Source: Asparagopsis taxiformis (taxonomy: Eukaryota; Rhodophyta; Florideophyceae; Bonnemaisoniales; Bonnemaisoniaceae). From it: a stretch of DNA of 64,000 nt. The position numbers and the translations under genes were made by a program. Location: assembly GCA_030407315.1 (NCBI GenBank), contig JALQPE010002726.1, positions 1 through 64,000 of the forward strand. Reading direction: 5' to 3'. Shown in pieces: positions 39,603-51,940 of the stretch. A model generated the notes under the pieces. It made no database searches, was not told where the DNA came from, and saw only the letters and a list, made by a program, of their open reading frames with translations. Each line of letters begins with the position of its first letter. Within the stretch, counting starts at the first letter, position 1.

Positions 39603-42570
39603 GTATTCAGAATAAAGCTTGGCCCGGACCCTCCAGCGAAACTCGAACCATTACGAATCACTCTCAAGGACGGGGCGAAACCCGTATGCTCCAACCAGCG
39701 CAGATATGCGCCGGCGCAAAGGAAGTTTCTCACAGATACTATTCGGAAACTGGAAGCAGTCGGTGCGGTTCGAGCAAACCCAAGAGCTCGCTGGGCCAGC
39801 CCAGCCCTAGCCGTTCCAAAGCCCGGGACTGAGAAGTTTAGGTTCACCGTCGATCTAAGAGTACCTAACCGCGAGACTGTACCGATCGCGTCAGCAATGC
39901 CGGACCTAGAGGGAATGCTCAGTTCATTGCAGGGAAGCAAAGTTTTCGCGAAATTGGACATGTGCCATGCCTACTGGCAGATTCCGCTTCACAAAGATTC
40001 CCGGGAATGTATGTCGATACAGACCCCGATAGGAGTATACACGCCGACACGTATCTTGCAAGGGTCCACGGACGCCGGTAACCACTTTCAAGCAACCACC
40101 GCTAACGTTTTCAGGGAATTGGCTGATGTGATGCTGCAATGGTTGGATGATTTCCTCATACACGCGTCATGCGAGAAACGTTTGCTCCACGCCCTCCGGA
40201 GATTCCTCCTAACTTGCCAGCGATTTAACCTCAAGGTTCACGCAGAAAAAATTGCAATATTCAAGAAAACTGCTCACTTCTGTGGCAGAATGATTGATGA
40301 GCATGGTATTACCTTTGACCCCGCCAGCCTGCAAGCACTTACGGAAATGCGAGCGCCAAAACGGGCTGACCAGTTCCAACAATTCTTATGTGCTTCTAAT
40401 TGGATGCGATCCAGCATTCCAGAATACTCACGAGCCATCGCTCCACTACACTCCCTATTGGAACAGTGTTACAAGAAAGCGGGGAAGCGGACCAAACGGG
40501 CAGTCACAAAGGTTTCCCTGTCCGGGCTATGGGGGGCCATACACTCGGAAGCTTTCGAACGCTTGAAAGACCATATAGCCCGTTCCACGAAACTAGCACA
40601 CCCGAGGGAAGGATGGACCAAATGCTTGTTCTCAGATGCCTCGGAAACACACTGGGCTTCGATGCTTTCGCAAGTGAAGCAAGAACAGATCGCGTGGGAC
40701 ACCATGGACCAAGAGCACGAGCCACTCGCGTTCCTTTCGGGCTCGTTCACTGGAAGCTCGGCGAAATGGAGTACTGTTGAGAAAGAGGGATATGCAGTTG
40801 TCGAGTCCGTCCATAGGCTTGATCATATCACCTCGATGGAAGAGATCGCCATCTACACAGACCACTCAAATCTGCAGTACATTTTCGACCCTTATAGCAG
40901 AAACCCGGGCATCAAAAAACAGGTTGCACACAAACTCTTCCGGTGGGCGCTGAAGCTTAGTGCATACCGGTATGTAATAGAGTACCTCCCGGGCGAACGG
41001 AACGTCTGGGCTGACTTGCTCACCAGATGGGCCGCGAGACCATCCGTCTACGCACGTAATTCCAAGATAAGTGCAATTATGTACGCGCCCGTAAACCCGT
41101 CAGTACTGAGCGAAGATGACTGGCCTGACCGGGCCAGTATACAGACGAGCCAGGACGCCTCCACCGAGAGACGGCCGCCGAGGTTTACTCTCCGGGACGG
41201 ACTTTTGCAGGACAAAGTGGGTATCGTCTGGATCCCGGGAACGGATGATGAGCTGAAACTTCGCCTACTTGTCGCTGCTCATGCCGGGTTGGCAGGCCAC
41301 CGTGGCACCTCCCAAACATTTGACCATTTGGCGAAACACTTTTACTGGACGGGTATGCGGGAAGATGCCCAAACGTTTTGCGACTCTTGTCTCCACTGCT
41401 TGGCAACGGATTCACGAGAGCGGATCCCGAGGCCCCTCGGACACAGCCTCAGGGCCTCGAAGCCAAACGAAGTCCTCCATTTTGATTTCTGTTGGCTTCC
41501 GAAGTCTAGCTGCGGGATGCAGTACGTGTTTGTACTCAAAGACGGTCTAAGCTCGTACATACGCATTAGTGCATGCGAAGCGGCGGACGCAGACACCGCT
41601 GCAGACAGGCTACTGGACTGGTTCTCCACGTTCTCAGTAGTGAAGACATGGGTGTCTGATCAAGGCCCCCACTTTAAAAACACTCTGATAAGCACGCTGA
41701 AGGAGAGATTGAGGTGCAGCCACCGTTTTACTTTGCCATACTGCCCGTGGTCTAACGGGACTGTGGAAGTAGTGTGTAGGGAACTTACGAGATGTCTCCG
41801 GGCGCTACTATCGGAATAGAGTTTACCGTATGGGCTGTGGCCAAGGCTTCTTCCCCTGGTCCAGGCGGCCCTCAACAGTGTGCCGCTGAAGCGGCTAGGA
41901 GGAAGATCCCCATCTCAGATGTTCGCAAATCTCGATCCGTCATCTGCCCTCTCGGAAATTAAAGTCCCCAGGGCTGGAAGTTACGAGTTAGTTTCCATAT
42001 CGGAAGCAAATTCTCGCCAGGCGGGCCACTTACAGGCAACTCAGGAGGCGCTGGAAAATATGCATCGCGATGTCAGCAGTAAGGCAGGCGCAGCGAGGCA
42101 AAAGAGAGTGGAATCCCACAATAAGAGAACTGGCGTACGGCCGTGTAATTTTGAGGAGGGTGATTACGTCCTACGCGCGCTCCTCAAGGCACGGAAAAAG
42201 AATAAACTCTCGGCACAATGGGTAGGGCCATTTCGCGTAAGAAAAGTCCTCTCTGACTTCCTGTTTGAGCTCGAGGACCTGCGTAATGGGGAAGTGAAGA
42301 TGGTACACGGGACTCGAATTAAGCTATTTCGCAATGCCGACTATAACCGAGACATACACCTAGACGAATACTTGTCCTTCCAGGCAGGCGAGTACTGCGT
42401 TGTCGACAAACTCATGGATATTAGGCAAAAGGGAGGGCGAGTAGAGGTCTTGGTTAGGTGGAAGGGTTTCGACGACGAGGTCTCGTCAAAGAGTTCGCCG
42501 AGTCTATTTCCCTGACTGGCACTGTGCGTCAAAGGAACATAGTAGCAGGGCTGCAGCTCGGCCCCGACTG
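39603..42570 (+). pseudogene. Ty3/gypsy element C: RT, RNase H, integrase and chromodomain, 5'-truncated, one stop
   Basis: One frame runs from the truncation point (first recognisable residues FRIKLGPDPPAKLE) through RT (VFAKLDMCHAYWQIPLH; GVYTPTRILQGSTDAGNHFQ; active site QWLDDFLIHAS), RNase H (CLFSDASE, STVEKEGYAV, IYTDHSNLQYIF, ERNVWADLLTRW) and integrase (HAGLAGHRG with CDSCLHC; VLHFDFCWLP, WVSDQGPHFKN and NGTVEVVCREL for the D, D and E). A TAG at 41,817-41,819 interrupts it. The same frame resumes (SLPYGLWPRLLPLVQAALNS) to a chromodomain (YCVVDKLMDIRQ, VLVRWKGFDDE) near 42,390-42,490, where a frame change removes the TWEP part and LVKEFAESI follows in another frame. Gag and protease are missing. 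The RT wording and the W(L)P...RLGG region are typical of oomycete-type gypsy elements (family knowledge, by eye). Confidence 0.88.
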
Positions 42571-42615
42571 CTCAACCTAGAGACGACCTACCAGTTAACA
42601 ATGCCACGGTAGGTC

Positions 42616-42624
42616 GTGGGGGGC
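42616..42624 (+). promoter_or_regulatory. Candidate polypurine tract of element C
   Basis: CGTGGGGGGC lies directly before the TGTTCC that starts the candidate LTR, and 50 bp after the end of the pol frame. Confidence 0.5.
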
Positions 42625-43146
42625 TGTTCCGCCTTCTAGACAGATGATACTAGAAGCCGGATTATCGCCTCGTAATCCTAGGGTTTATTTAGATTGCAGA
42701 TGATGGCATGGGAGCCAGTTGACGGGCTGTCATTTTCGGAGACAGTGGCGGCTCTACGGGCATGTAGGCCAATGAAGAGACACTGTCTAGGTAATACCTC
42801 AGCTGGATGGTGACGACCATCAAGGAGCGAGAGGACTGGCCGGGCACGCCAGTAGCGACCGACCCGGGCAGGTTCGGGGTATCTCCTGGGCAAGGAGATC
42901 GCACTCACTGTCGCCTCCTCCACCTGGAGGGAGATCACCTCAGAGGACGCGAAGAAGGCGGAGGCGCCTTTAGGACTCGGAACTAGGCTTTACCGATCTA
43001 GGCTATGCGATAATTAGTACTTAAAGGTGCGGCTACTTCCTCAGAAGGAAAAGAGGGACAGCAGCGTACCGGCACTAGTCTCTCCTGACTCCTACACCCC
43101 TTTTATGCGCGGAGCGGAACGAAGCTCGCCTCAAAGAGTTGGAACA
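42625..43146 (+). mobile_element. Candidate 3' LTR of element C (522 bp)
   Basis: It starts TGTTCC and ends GGAACA, perfect 6-bp inverted ends, at the right distance after pol and directly after a G-run. Only one copy is in the window. Confidence 0.5.
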
Positions 43147-43480
43147 CTTGTCACCGAACAAATTTGAAAAAGTCCCTTCCAAATGAAACGCTAGATCGAT
43201 CTCGCGAAAGCAATTGATGAGCGCATGTTCTTCCACATTCTAGCAGACATCTCGCAAGAATCGGTAGGGCAGTGTGGTATAGACTATGCAGGATTTGGCT
43301 CAGTGAGACCCAGCAATAACACCCGTGATTTAGGACACAAAAGGCATGTTTTGCGGCCCGTTGAAATTATACGTCATAATCGATTTTGCTTCCTGTATCA
43401 CACTATCACATTGTCAACATCTGTTGACCAGGAGATATCAACCTACCTACAAGGTTCCAATTACATTTGTGATCGACATC
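43147..43480. other. Spacer, no gene seen
   Basis: Ordinary composition, no recognised feature. Confidence 0.4.
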
Positions 43481-43920
43481 AGCTGTTGAAAACATACTGT
43501 GCTATCAGACCTGGTTACTGCTGCTGATGTAGGGTCCATAGTGCAATATTGAATTTGTAGAGGAAGATAATATAGCGCAGATCAATCTATGTTTGTCAAT
43601 TTCAAAGACCAGCATTGTCGTGAAAGGCGGTACGGCAGTTGAAAGAAACATATAAAGTAGAAGAGCATAATTTAGTATTGAAACATAGCAAGTATTCGGT
43701 GTGAATGGCACCCAGTTGTACTGCTTTCGAAATTGCGCAATCATTGTTATCGGAGTGTTTGCACACATACCCTTAGCGAGCTTGAGCTGGGCATGAGAGT
43801 TACGAGACATCACTATGAGGACGAACAACAAGAGATTGAAGCATTCTAGGTGGCAGGCAAAACTGACAGACGGGAGATTAGCAATGATGACAGTGCCTTG
43901 TTGGTGATGTGAGAGTGTGC
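43481..43920. repeat. Segmental duplication copy 1 (pairs with about 51,505-51,940)
   Basis: This 430-bp block matches 51,505-51,940 at perhaps 75-80% by eye (shared words include GAGGAAGATAATATAG and TGAGAGTTACGAGACATCA). Both strands stay open over part of it. On the minus strand both copies read MIAQ...SILN.ALLLY...HRLICA...SSNQV with the same stop, while on the plus strand this copy has an early TAG (after EQQEIEAF). It may be a fragment of a duplicated gene; direction and function are unresolved. Confidence 0.5.
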
Positions 43921-45128
43921 GCGTCTATCAGCAGAACGTAATACGAGTCCTCTGACGACGTCTTTTGCAGAGCAATCTGAGGGCGTTCGGGTCGTCTGCT
44001 TCGTGGCACGGAAGCCGGGGTGTTAGGGTTTGAAATCTCGGCACAGTGTTCGGGGTCTCAGAGTAGAAAGGTTAATCCTCCTCGATCAAACACATTGAAA
44101 TTTTATTCGATGTGATCATCGCTAGTATCAAAATAGAAGGCAGTATCACTGCAGTGTTTATCGGAATTTTCCGGGGAACGAAAGCGACGACCATGCTGCA
44201 GAAATGACGCGCCTGGGCTTGACGCTCCGTCGGCAACTCGCCCTTTTGGCAGCGCCACGGAGCGTTTGCCTCAAGTAAGCCGGCTGCTACGCAGCTTTGT
44301 ATGCACACTTCGAGGCAGGATTGCTTCTACATAGTCGGCTCCCGGATACCGGCCGTCGACGCACATTCTGATCAGATAACACGCGCGCCTTGCCACCGCG
44401 ACTGTGTGATAAACGCGTGTTGCGTGCCGACTGAGCGGCTATCGTTGTCAATCGGTTTTGTTTCGCGTGTGTGCTTCTGGCGCTTGAGAGCTGGAAATCT
44501 CTTCGACGTTTCTTGAAATCCTAATATTTCTGAAGAAAAAGCGCCACAGTTGTGAAAAAGGTACAAAGGTCGTGTACCCTATGCCGGCGATGTCGCAAAT
44601 TGCGCGTTGCAATCTCCAGAGCTGTCTGTTGCAAGACAGCCTGTCATACGCGCACTCAGCAATTTCGAGCAGGAAGCAAGCAGACATATTTGATTTAGTC
44701 GAATGTTTTTAGAAACATTGAAATCCGTGTAATTGGTTCAGCACTGACAACCATTACAGATAACGCCGAGTTTCGAGTACCCTCGAGGATACAAATTGTG
44801 AGGAATGACACAACGTTCTTGGCATCAAGTCAACACAACCGTGTCTCGTCCAATGTCGTGGCGCGTCTGCCCTCCGAAATAGCGACAAAAAGCGCTTCTG
44901 TGATACACACCACTCGCATGATATGAGCGCGTAGCACAATGGGCATGTTACCACACCGCGATGCAATACACTCCCTTTTTCCTCCGGTGCTGTCCGATAT
45001 TACAATTCACACTCCGCTCTATATCGTACCGTTAAGAATCGTCTCCCAGCTGCAGCGAGCCCTTTCTTCCTATGCGTGGAATATACTCTTGATTTTTCCG
45101 AACACACCTTGATGAGAAAATACCAGAA
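43921..45128. other. Intergenic, partly duplicated 3' flank of the receptor genes
   Basis: The part at about 44,733-45,110 resembles 47,960-48,370 and, less well, 52,150-52,450, all lying just past the 3' end of a receptor gene. It is therefore part of the duplicated unit and not an independent gene. No RNA gene is seen. Confidence 0.5.
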
Positions 45129-47109
45129 TCAACAGCCCAAACAATCACAAGCCACTCTTCTACGCTTAAATCCAAAACGCCGCCGATCCCTGTTGCTTTC
45201 CTTCCCACTCATATCCCTTCTCCCTCTCTCTGTTCTTCCTCTAAACAACCAACACTTCTTCCAGAATATCAGTACAACCATGACTCCAATTAACGGTGGC
45301 ATAACAAACAGTAGGCATGGGATCAGAATAATCAATATCCCAATATCAGACTTCGAGTCCGGTTTGCAAGCTGGCTCACCAACTGTCCTCTCGATCGTTC
45401 TCCTAAGCTGTGTACCAATACGAGATACAAGTGCCGTACAAAATCACACCTGTCAGTAATGTGCTACGCGTCATCCACTTCCATGAATGTCCAAACTTAC
45501 ATTTCCGTTGATTCGCATCTCTAGCAGCTCACGGTCAATCTGTTTTCTGAATTCCTCCTCGACTTGTCCATTGTAAAGCCAACCAGAATTGGAAAAGTAT
45601 AACACATCGCTCGTCCTGAACACAGCCAAATTCTCTGCCAATTCATACATATCATGGAACGTTAACCACTATGAACAGAAGGTATTCAACGCAATGAATT
45701 CATACAAACAAATTTTCTAGCTTACCACATTTCGATTCATCCTGCAACAGAAAATTTTGAAAAGCTGCATGAGTCACTGCGAACCTTACTGGATTATTCT
45801 CATCCAGGACCCAATCGAGACACTCTGCACCAGTGCTACATCTTCCCCAAGGAATATCATCTTCATCTGTTCCATCAAATTTCGTCCCGTCCCGATTCAC
45901 TGTCAAGATGTGTTGCGAAAAAGTGGATGGTTAGTATCGTTCGTCAATGCATTAGGAAAACAGAGACGTGAGCGATATCCTACCTGTACCATTCCATATA
46001 CGCTCCAGTGCAGTATTGCGGAGGATCGAATATTGCTTCAATTCTTCAGTGGTAAGATCTGTGACAGGTTTGGATAGTTCAACAGGCTTTTGGAGGAAGA
46101 GGAAATTCACAATGGCCACCTCGTAGAATAAAAAGAAAATGGCGAAGAACGCTATCAATCCGACACGAAATAGCGATATTACAAGTCCATATTTTGTTGC
46201 AAACGATGCACTTGAATTGTACGCTTCCCTTTGATTGTATGGTTGTCCATTATCCGCAGATGTACTGCTAATGCTGGAAGATTCGACCGAATTGCTTGAA
46301 TCATCTTTGTTCTCTGGGTATGTGAAAGGAGGACCTTTGGGGCAGTGGGTGGTGTGCGCATTGGTTGCAGCCTCATTGAACTCACCAGTGAAGATGAGAA
46401 ACGCAGTGATCAAAGATCTCCCACGAACGAAATGAAATCGGTACCCAATCACAATAGCCAGAACCACAAAGATGAGGAAGAACATGCCGAAAACTGCCCA
46501 TGCCTCAGACTGGAATGGTTGAACCAATTGTGTCCATGCACTTGCAATTGTGCTTTTGGTCTCGATGGCTTTGCCTATAATAATCATTCCACCATCTACG
46601 ATGGATGTGCTAGGATTATGATGACATTGGCGGCTAGGAGTTTCGAGAATAGAACCCGTCATACCAAACTTGTAACCCTCTGCCGCCATGACTTCGGTAA
46701 AGTCCACTAATGCATTAAACTCACATTCGGTTACATCTCCTGCCCAGATACACAAACTGTCTCGAGAAGAAGTCTGTCGATGAATGTCGAATGTTATACC
46801 TTTGAGTAACGGATGGAGCTTTTTCGGGGTGCCACATGGGAATGGGCGCTGGAGATGGGTTGCGTTTTGTGTAAAAACAGAAGTATCAAAGGATATCAAG
46901 GGCTCCTCTTCGATGAAGAGGAAACAAGTTTCGTTGAGACATGAATCGTATATCGCGGGGTTGTCTTTGAAGTTGGCAAGACAGTTGGTGCCTGTTTTCG
47001 TTGATTCCAGATTTGCAGTAGCATTATGCTGTTCACAGCTGAACGTCGAAGATAGTGCTTGTGTAGCAAGTGAAAAGAGAACGAGGGTGAGGATATGGTG
47101 GGAAAGCAT
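45129..47109 (-). CDS. iGluR-like receptor channel, copy 1 (570 aa, 4 exons)
   Basis: Likely a ligand-gated cation channel of the plasma membrane. Exons: 47,109-45,984, 45,899-45,726, 45,634-45,501 and 45,407-45,129; all introns are GT...AG and the joined frame is open. The start at 47,109 gives a signal peptide (MLSHHILTLVLFSLATQALS). S1 runs from about 60 to 200, with FLFIEEEPLISFD and LVDFTEVMAAEGYKFGM, and Arg160 in SILETPSRQ, where family members bind the ligand carboxylate. M1 is about 204-223 (VFGMFFLIFVVLAIVIGYRF) and the pore-like segment 230-243 (GRSLITAFLIFTGE). A polar 60-residue linker follows, then M3 at 308-337, S2 at about 345-480 (ELKQYSILRNTALERIW; RFAVTHAAFQNFLLQ; VEEEFRKQIDRELLEMRING) and M4 at 499-526. 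The tail is basic. No amino-terminal domain is present. The SYTANLAAF gate motif is replaced by FYEVAIVNF. The family call is by architecture and motif position, so moderate confidence. Confidence 0.65.
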
Positions 47110-48378
47110 TTCGAAAGAGAAGTTAAGAAACTTAGCACGCAAGGGCACAATGCGGATGACGGAATGCCATAGCTCGCTCTTTCAGTGGACATAAATGACG
47201 GTGTGTGGGCCTGATAGAGAAAAGTCTAGGATTTGAAGTTGAATTCATGATCAGGAAGAAGAAAAGCGTACCGAGGTTGGAATGGCATGATGCATGGTTG
47301 TGAGAACGAAAGGTATGGATTTGAACGGAGATGAGCGTCTCGACGGTAGAAAATGGAAGAGTTGAAGTGAACTAATGGCTCGCACGATACGTGCAGTGTG
47401 GCTCGGTTTCACCGGGAACGTGTTTCATACTCCATACGCTGCGTCTCCTATTGCTACCGCCAAGCGCATAGAAATGCGTTGGGAATATTTGCGACGTCAT
47501 GCGCAGTCATCATGGCGAGGTGAAATCGAAAAACGGTTGGATATCACACAGCTTCCCACAAAGCATTCGGCGGCACCCATAACGGTATACGAGCTCAGCA
47601 TTGGTGCTGACACGGCGCATGAAACTGGATGGAAATGATCGCGAGTGAAATATTGTGGTGGTGAGCTTTGCACGAGCAGACTTGCGACCATAACTTGTTT
47701 ACTCCTACCTCTACGATATCGTCCCACTTGTTTTGGTTGATTGGTCGGTGGCGAGAGTACTATTCTTGGGGACTAAATGACAAGTTGAATGTGATGGTAA
47801 TTTGATCATTGTGTGATATATGGTAATTGATGCATTGCTGTGCGGCGGTGACAAGTTTTCTCACAGCTCTAAAGTACCTTCTCAAGTTTTGCTCCAGAGA
47901 CAGGTGATGGCGATCTCAACATTATTGAGATCCTCGCACTTGACAACAATGGATTAAACTGAATCTTTGTAGAAACACTGAAATCCGTGTAGTTGACTCA
48001 GCACCGGCAAACAATGCCGACTACGCCAAGCCTCGAGTTCAACTTGGAAGGAATGAGGGAATGTTCTTGGTATCATGTCTCCATCTAGGAGTGTCGTCCA
48101 ATGCCGTTACCGATCTGTACATCGACGTATCCACCCAAAGTGCCAAAGAGAGCGCTGTTGGGGCGCACGCCACTTCGGATCGAACTGTACAATAGACATG
48201 CTACAGCGCCGCAACACAATACTCTTCCACTTTTCCACCGATGCTGTCCGATATTACAATTTACACTCCGATCTATGTCACACGATTAAAGAGCTTCTCC
48301 CAACAAACGCAAGCCCTTTATTTGTGTGCGTCATATGCTCCTACTGTTTCCACACACCTTGATGAGAAAATACCAGAA
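47110..48378. other. Intergenic between receptor copies 1 and 2
   Basis: It holds the upstream region of copy 1 and the duplicated 3' flank of copy 2. I see no further gene. Confidence 0.45.
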
Positions 48379-50366
48379 TCAACAGCCCAAACAATCACAA
48401 GCCACTCTTCTACGCTTAAATCCAAAACGCCGCCGATCCACGTAGCTTTCCTCACTCATATTCCTTCTCCCTCTCTCTGTTCTTCCTCTAAACAACCAAC
48501 ACTTCTTCCAGAATATCAGTACAGCCATGACTCCAATTAACGGTGGCATAACAAACAGTAGGCATGGGATCAGAATAATCAATATCCCAATATCAGACTT
48601 CGAGTCCGGTTTGCACGCAGGCTCACCAATTGTCCTCTCGATCGTTCTCCTAAGCTGTGTACCAATACGAGATAGAAGTGCCGTACAAAATCACACCTGT
48701 CAGTAATGTGCTACGCGTCACCCACTTCCATGAATGTCCAAACTTACATTTCCGTTGATTCGCATCTCTAGCAGCTCACGGTCAATCTGTTTTCTGAATT
48801 CTTCCTCGACTTGTCCATTGTAAAGCCAACCAGCATTGAAAAAGTATAACACATCGCTCGTCCTGAACACAGTCAAATTCTCTGCCAATTCATATACATC
48901 ATGGAACGTTAACCACTATGAACAGAAGGTATTCAACGCAATGAATTCATACAAACAAATTTTCTAGCTTACCGCATTTCGATTCATCCTGCAACAGAAA
49001 ATTTTGAACAGCAACGTAAGTCACAGTGAACCTTACTGGATTATTCTCATCCAGGATCCAATCGAGACACTCTGCACCAGTGCTACATCTTCCCCATGGA
49101 ATATCATTTTCGTCGGTTCCATCAAATTTCATCCCGTCCCGATTCACTGTCAAGATGTGTTTGCAAATAGTGGATATGAATGAATGGTTAGCATTGATCA
49201 CAGATGAAACAGGAGAACAGGGATGTGGGAAATAACATACCTGTGGCATTCCATATACGTTCCAGTGCAGTATTGCGGAGGATCGAATATTGCTTCAAGT
49301 CTTCTGTGGAAAGATCTGTGACAGGTTTGGATAGTTCAACTGGCTTTTGGAGGAAGAGAAAATTCACAACGGCCACCTCGTAGAATAAAAAGAAAATGGC
49401 GAAGAAAGCTATCAGTCCGACACGAAACAGCGATATCACAAGTCCATATTTTGTTGCAAATGATGCACTTGAATTGTACGCTTCCGTTTGATTGCCTCTT
49501 TCCTCATTTGCTAAAGCGTCTTTGGCATCAGAAGATGAGAAGGAATATCTCGACTCTACATCTTTGTTTTCAGAGTTCCTCAAGGGAGGAAGTGTAGTAG
49601 AGTTGGCAGTCTGCTCATTGGTTACAGCTTCACTAAACTCACCAGTAAAGATGAGAAACGCAGTGATCAAAGATCTCCCACGAACAAAATGAAATCGATA
49701 CCCAATCACAATAGCCATAACCACAAAGATGAGCAAGAACGTGCCGAACACAGCCCATGCCTCAAACTGAAATGGTCGAACAAGTTGCGTCCATGCATTT
49801 CCAATTGTGCTTTTGGTCTCGATGGCTTTGCCTATAATAATCATTTCACCATCTATGATGGATGTACTAGGATTATGATGGCATTGCCTCCTCGGAGTTT
49901 CAAGAATGGCGCCATTCATAGCAAAGTTGTAACCGTCTGCCGCCATAACTTCGGTAAAGTCTACCAAAGCGTTGAACTCACATTCAGTTGCATCTCCCGC
50001 CCAGATACACAGACTATCGCTGGTAGAGGTCTCTTGATGGATGTCGAATGTTATACCTTTGAGTGACGGATGGAGGTCTCTCGGGTTGCCACATGGGAAT
50101 GGGCGCTGGAGATGGGTTGCATTTTTGGTAAAAACGCTAGTATTGAAGGATACAAAGGGTTCCTCTTCGATGAAGATGAAACATGTTTCGTTGCGACATC
50201 TATCGTAAATGTCGGGGTTGTCTTTAAAATTGGAAAGGCAGTTGGTGCCGTTTTGTTTTGATTCCAGATTTGCAGTAGCATTATTCTGTTCACAGTTGAA
50301 CGTCGAAGATAGCGCTTGTGCAGCAAGTGAAAAGAGAACGAGGGTGAGGATGTGGTGGGAAAGCAT
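48379..50366 (-). CDS. iGluR-like receptor channel, copy 2 (569 aa, 4 exons)
   Basis: It has the same plan as copy 1. Exons: 50,366-49,241, 49,146-48,973, 48,881-48,748 and 48,654-48,379, with lengths 1126, 174, 134 and 276. The first three equal copy 1 exactly. The signal peptide is MLSHHILTLVLFSLAAQALS. S1 carries FIFIEEEPFVSFN, FTEVMAADGYNFAM and Arg160 in AILETPRRQ. M1 is VFGTFLLIFVVMAIVIGYRF, the pore-like segment SLITAFLIFTGEF, and M3 LVISLFRVGLIAFFAIFFLF. S2 and M4 are as in copy 1. The linker after the pore contains SRYSFSSSDAKDALANEE, which copy 4 shares almost exactly but copy 3 does not. DNA upstream of the start is conserved with copy 3 for over 100 bp, so they probably share promoter elements. 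Confidence 0.65.
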
Positions 50367-51504
50367 TGCGAACGAAGAGTGAAGAAACGGGGTGTACTGG
50401 GGTACAATGGGCATGAATGTGTGCCATAGCTCACTTATGTAGTAAACAGAAATGATAGTTTGTGCCGGCATGATAGTGGAGATTGCGTGATTCATACTGC
50501 ATAGCATGAGTATGGAGCAGGAAAGTCAAGACTGGGCTGGCATTGCAAGATGCATGGTTGCCAGAGCGAAAGGGATAAATCTGACGAGAGAGAGGTCTCG
50601 ACAGGTAGAATAGAAGGATCGAGCTGAACCAATGAAGGGTAGGATATATGCAGTGTGACTCGGTTTCGCCGGGAATATGCCTCATACTCCGTATGACAGG
50701 GAGCACTGGGGTAAACGCTGCGAAATTTTTGATACCGTCAATCGTGGCAATCGTACAGAGACGTCTCGGGAATATTCCTGATGTCATGCTCTGTCATCTT
50801 GACGTGTTGATGTCGAAAATAACTTGGAGATCACACGCTCGTCGAGTAGAACGCTCCGGTCTACACAAAGGACGTTTAGTTTTGTGATTTTGCACATCCA
50901 AGCTTTCTTGACCTCATAGTAGTCTTCTCTCGCTGCTCTAATTTTGCATTTCTCGCTCGTGTGGCTCTGAGTCATGGACAGTCTGTCTGTGTCATATTAC
51001 TGGCGCAGTGAGCCTAGTTGCTCAAACAAACCAGACAAAGCTTGATCTTATTTCTCGAAACCAAAATTAATAAAATTTTGTTCGAAATTAAATTTGGTAA
51101 ACTTTGAAGATCTGTCACATCACAGCCGATGCGTGACGAGCATAGCTTCGAGACACTTGTCGTTCCCATGGTTGGTATCTATTTCATGACGCGATACGCT
51201 GCCGTCGTTGTTCGTGTAGTGATTTCCATATCCGTCTTCTCTTCTGTGGCCCATGAGCTCCGATCTGCTCGTGCTCAGATCCCAGCTCTGGTCTCTCTCC
51301 AAGTGTAACATTCTTCAACCAGTTGTGCGCCCCCGGTCAAGAGGTAAGGTAGCGTACCGTGCCACAGCGTTCAAAACAAAATACTAAAATATCCGTCATT
51401 GATTCAACTGCTTCTCAATTCCGCTACAATGTGTCATGTTACTTCCCACGCGTGTACAGATCATAGCGAGATGTCGTAAACTATTAGCTACTGATGATTG
51501 TGAT
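50367..51504. other. Intergenic upstream of receptor copy 2
   Basis: The first 140 bp upstream of the start are conserved with copy 3 (translated both times as a SELWHTFMPIVPQYTPFLHS frame without being part of the mature signal peptide). The rest holds nothing I recognise. Confidence 0.45.
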
Positions 51505-51940
51505 CGACATCCGCAGCTGGAAACATACTGTTCTGTACTACTAGACCTGATTACTGCTGGTGATGTGAGTGTCCACAGTACAGTATTGCATGTGGAGAGG
51601 AAGATAATATAGTGCAGCGCAGATCAATCTATGTTGGCCACTTCGAAAGACCAGCAATGTGGTGAGAGGTGGTTCTACAGTTAAAAGGATTGCATACAGT
51701 AGAAGAGCTAAATTTAGTATTGATACATGGCACGTATTCGGTGCGAATGGCGCCAAGTTGTACCGTTCTTGACATTGCGCAATCATTGTTGTCGAAGTGT
51801 ATGCACAGGAGCGAGCATGAGCCGGGCATGAGAGTTACGAGACATCAGTACGAGGAAGAACAACAAGAGTTGGAAGCGTTATCGCTGGCCGGCAACAATG
51901 ACAGATGGGAGATTAACAACGACAACAATGTCTTGTTGTA
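51505..51940. repeat. Segmental duplication copy 2 (pairs with 43,481-43,920)
   Basis: This is the better preserved copy. The plus strand is open from 51,669 to 51,941 (ends RHQYEEEQQELEALSLAGNN...) and the minus strand is open over 51,786-51,541 with a hydrophobic stretch (SILNLALLLYAILLTVEPPL). Which strand, if either, is coding cannot be decided from two copies. Confidence 0.5.

Noticed and set aside
45635..45720. An exon starting at the conserved WLTFHD-like stretch upstream of S2 exon 3 in the receptor genes
   Set aside because: The intron phase does not fit there, copy 4 has a one-base length change in it, and GGTTAAC fits a branch point. The acceptor at TTGGCAG gives a correct joined frame in copies 1-4, and the matching CAATAG acceptor does so in copy 5.
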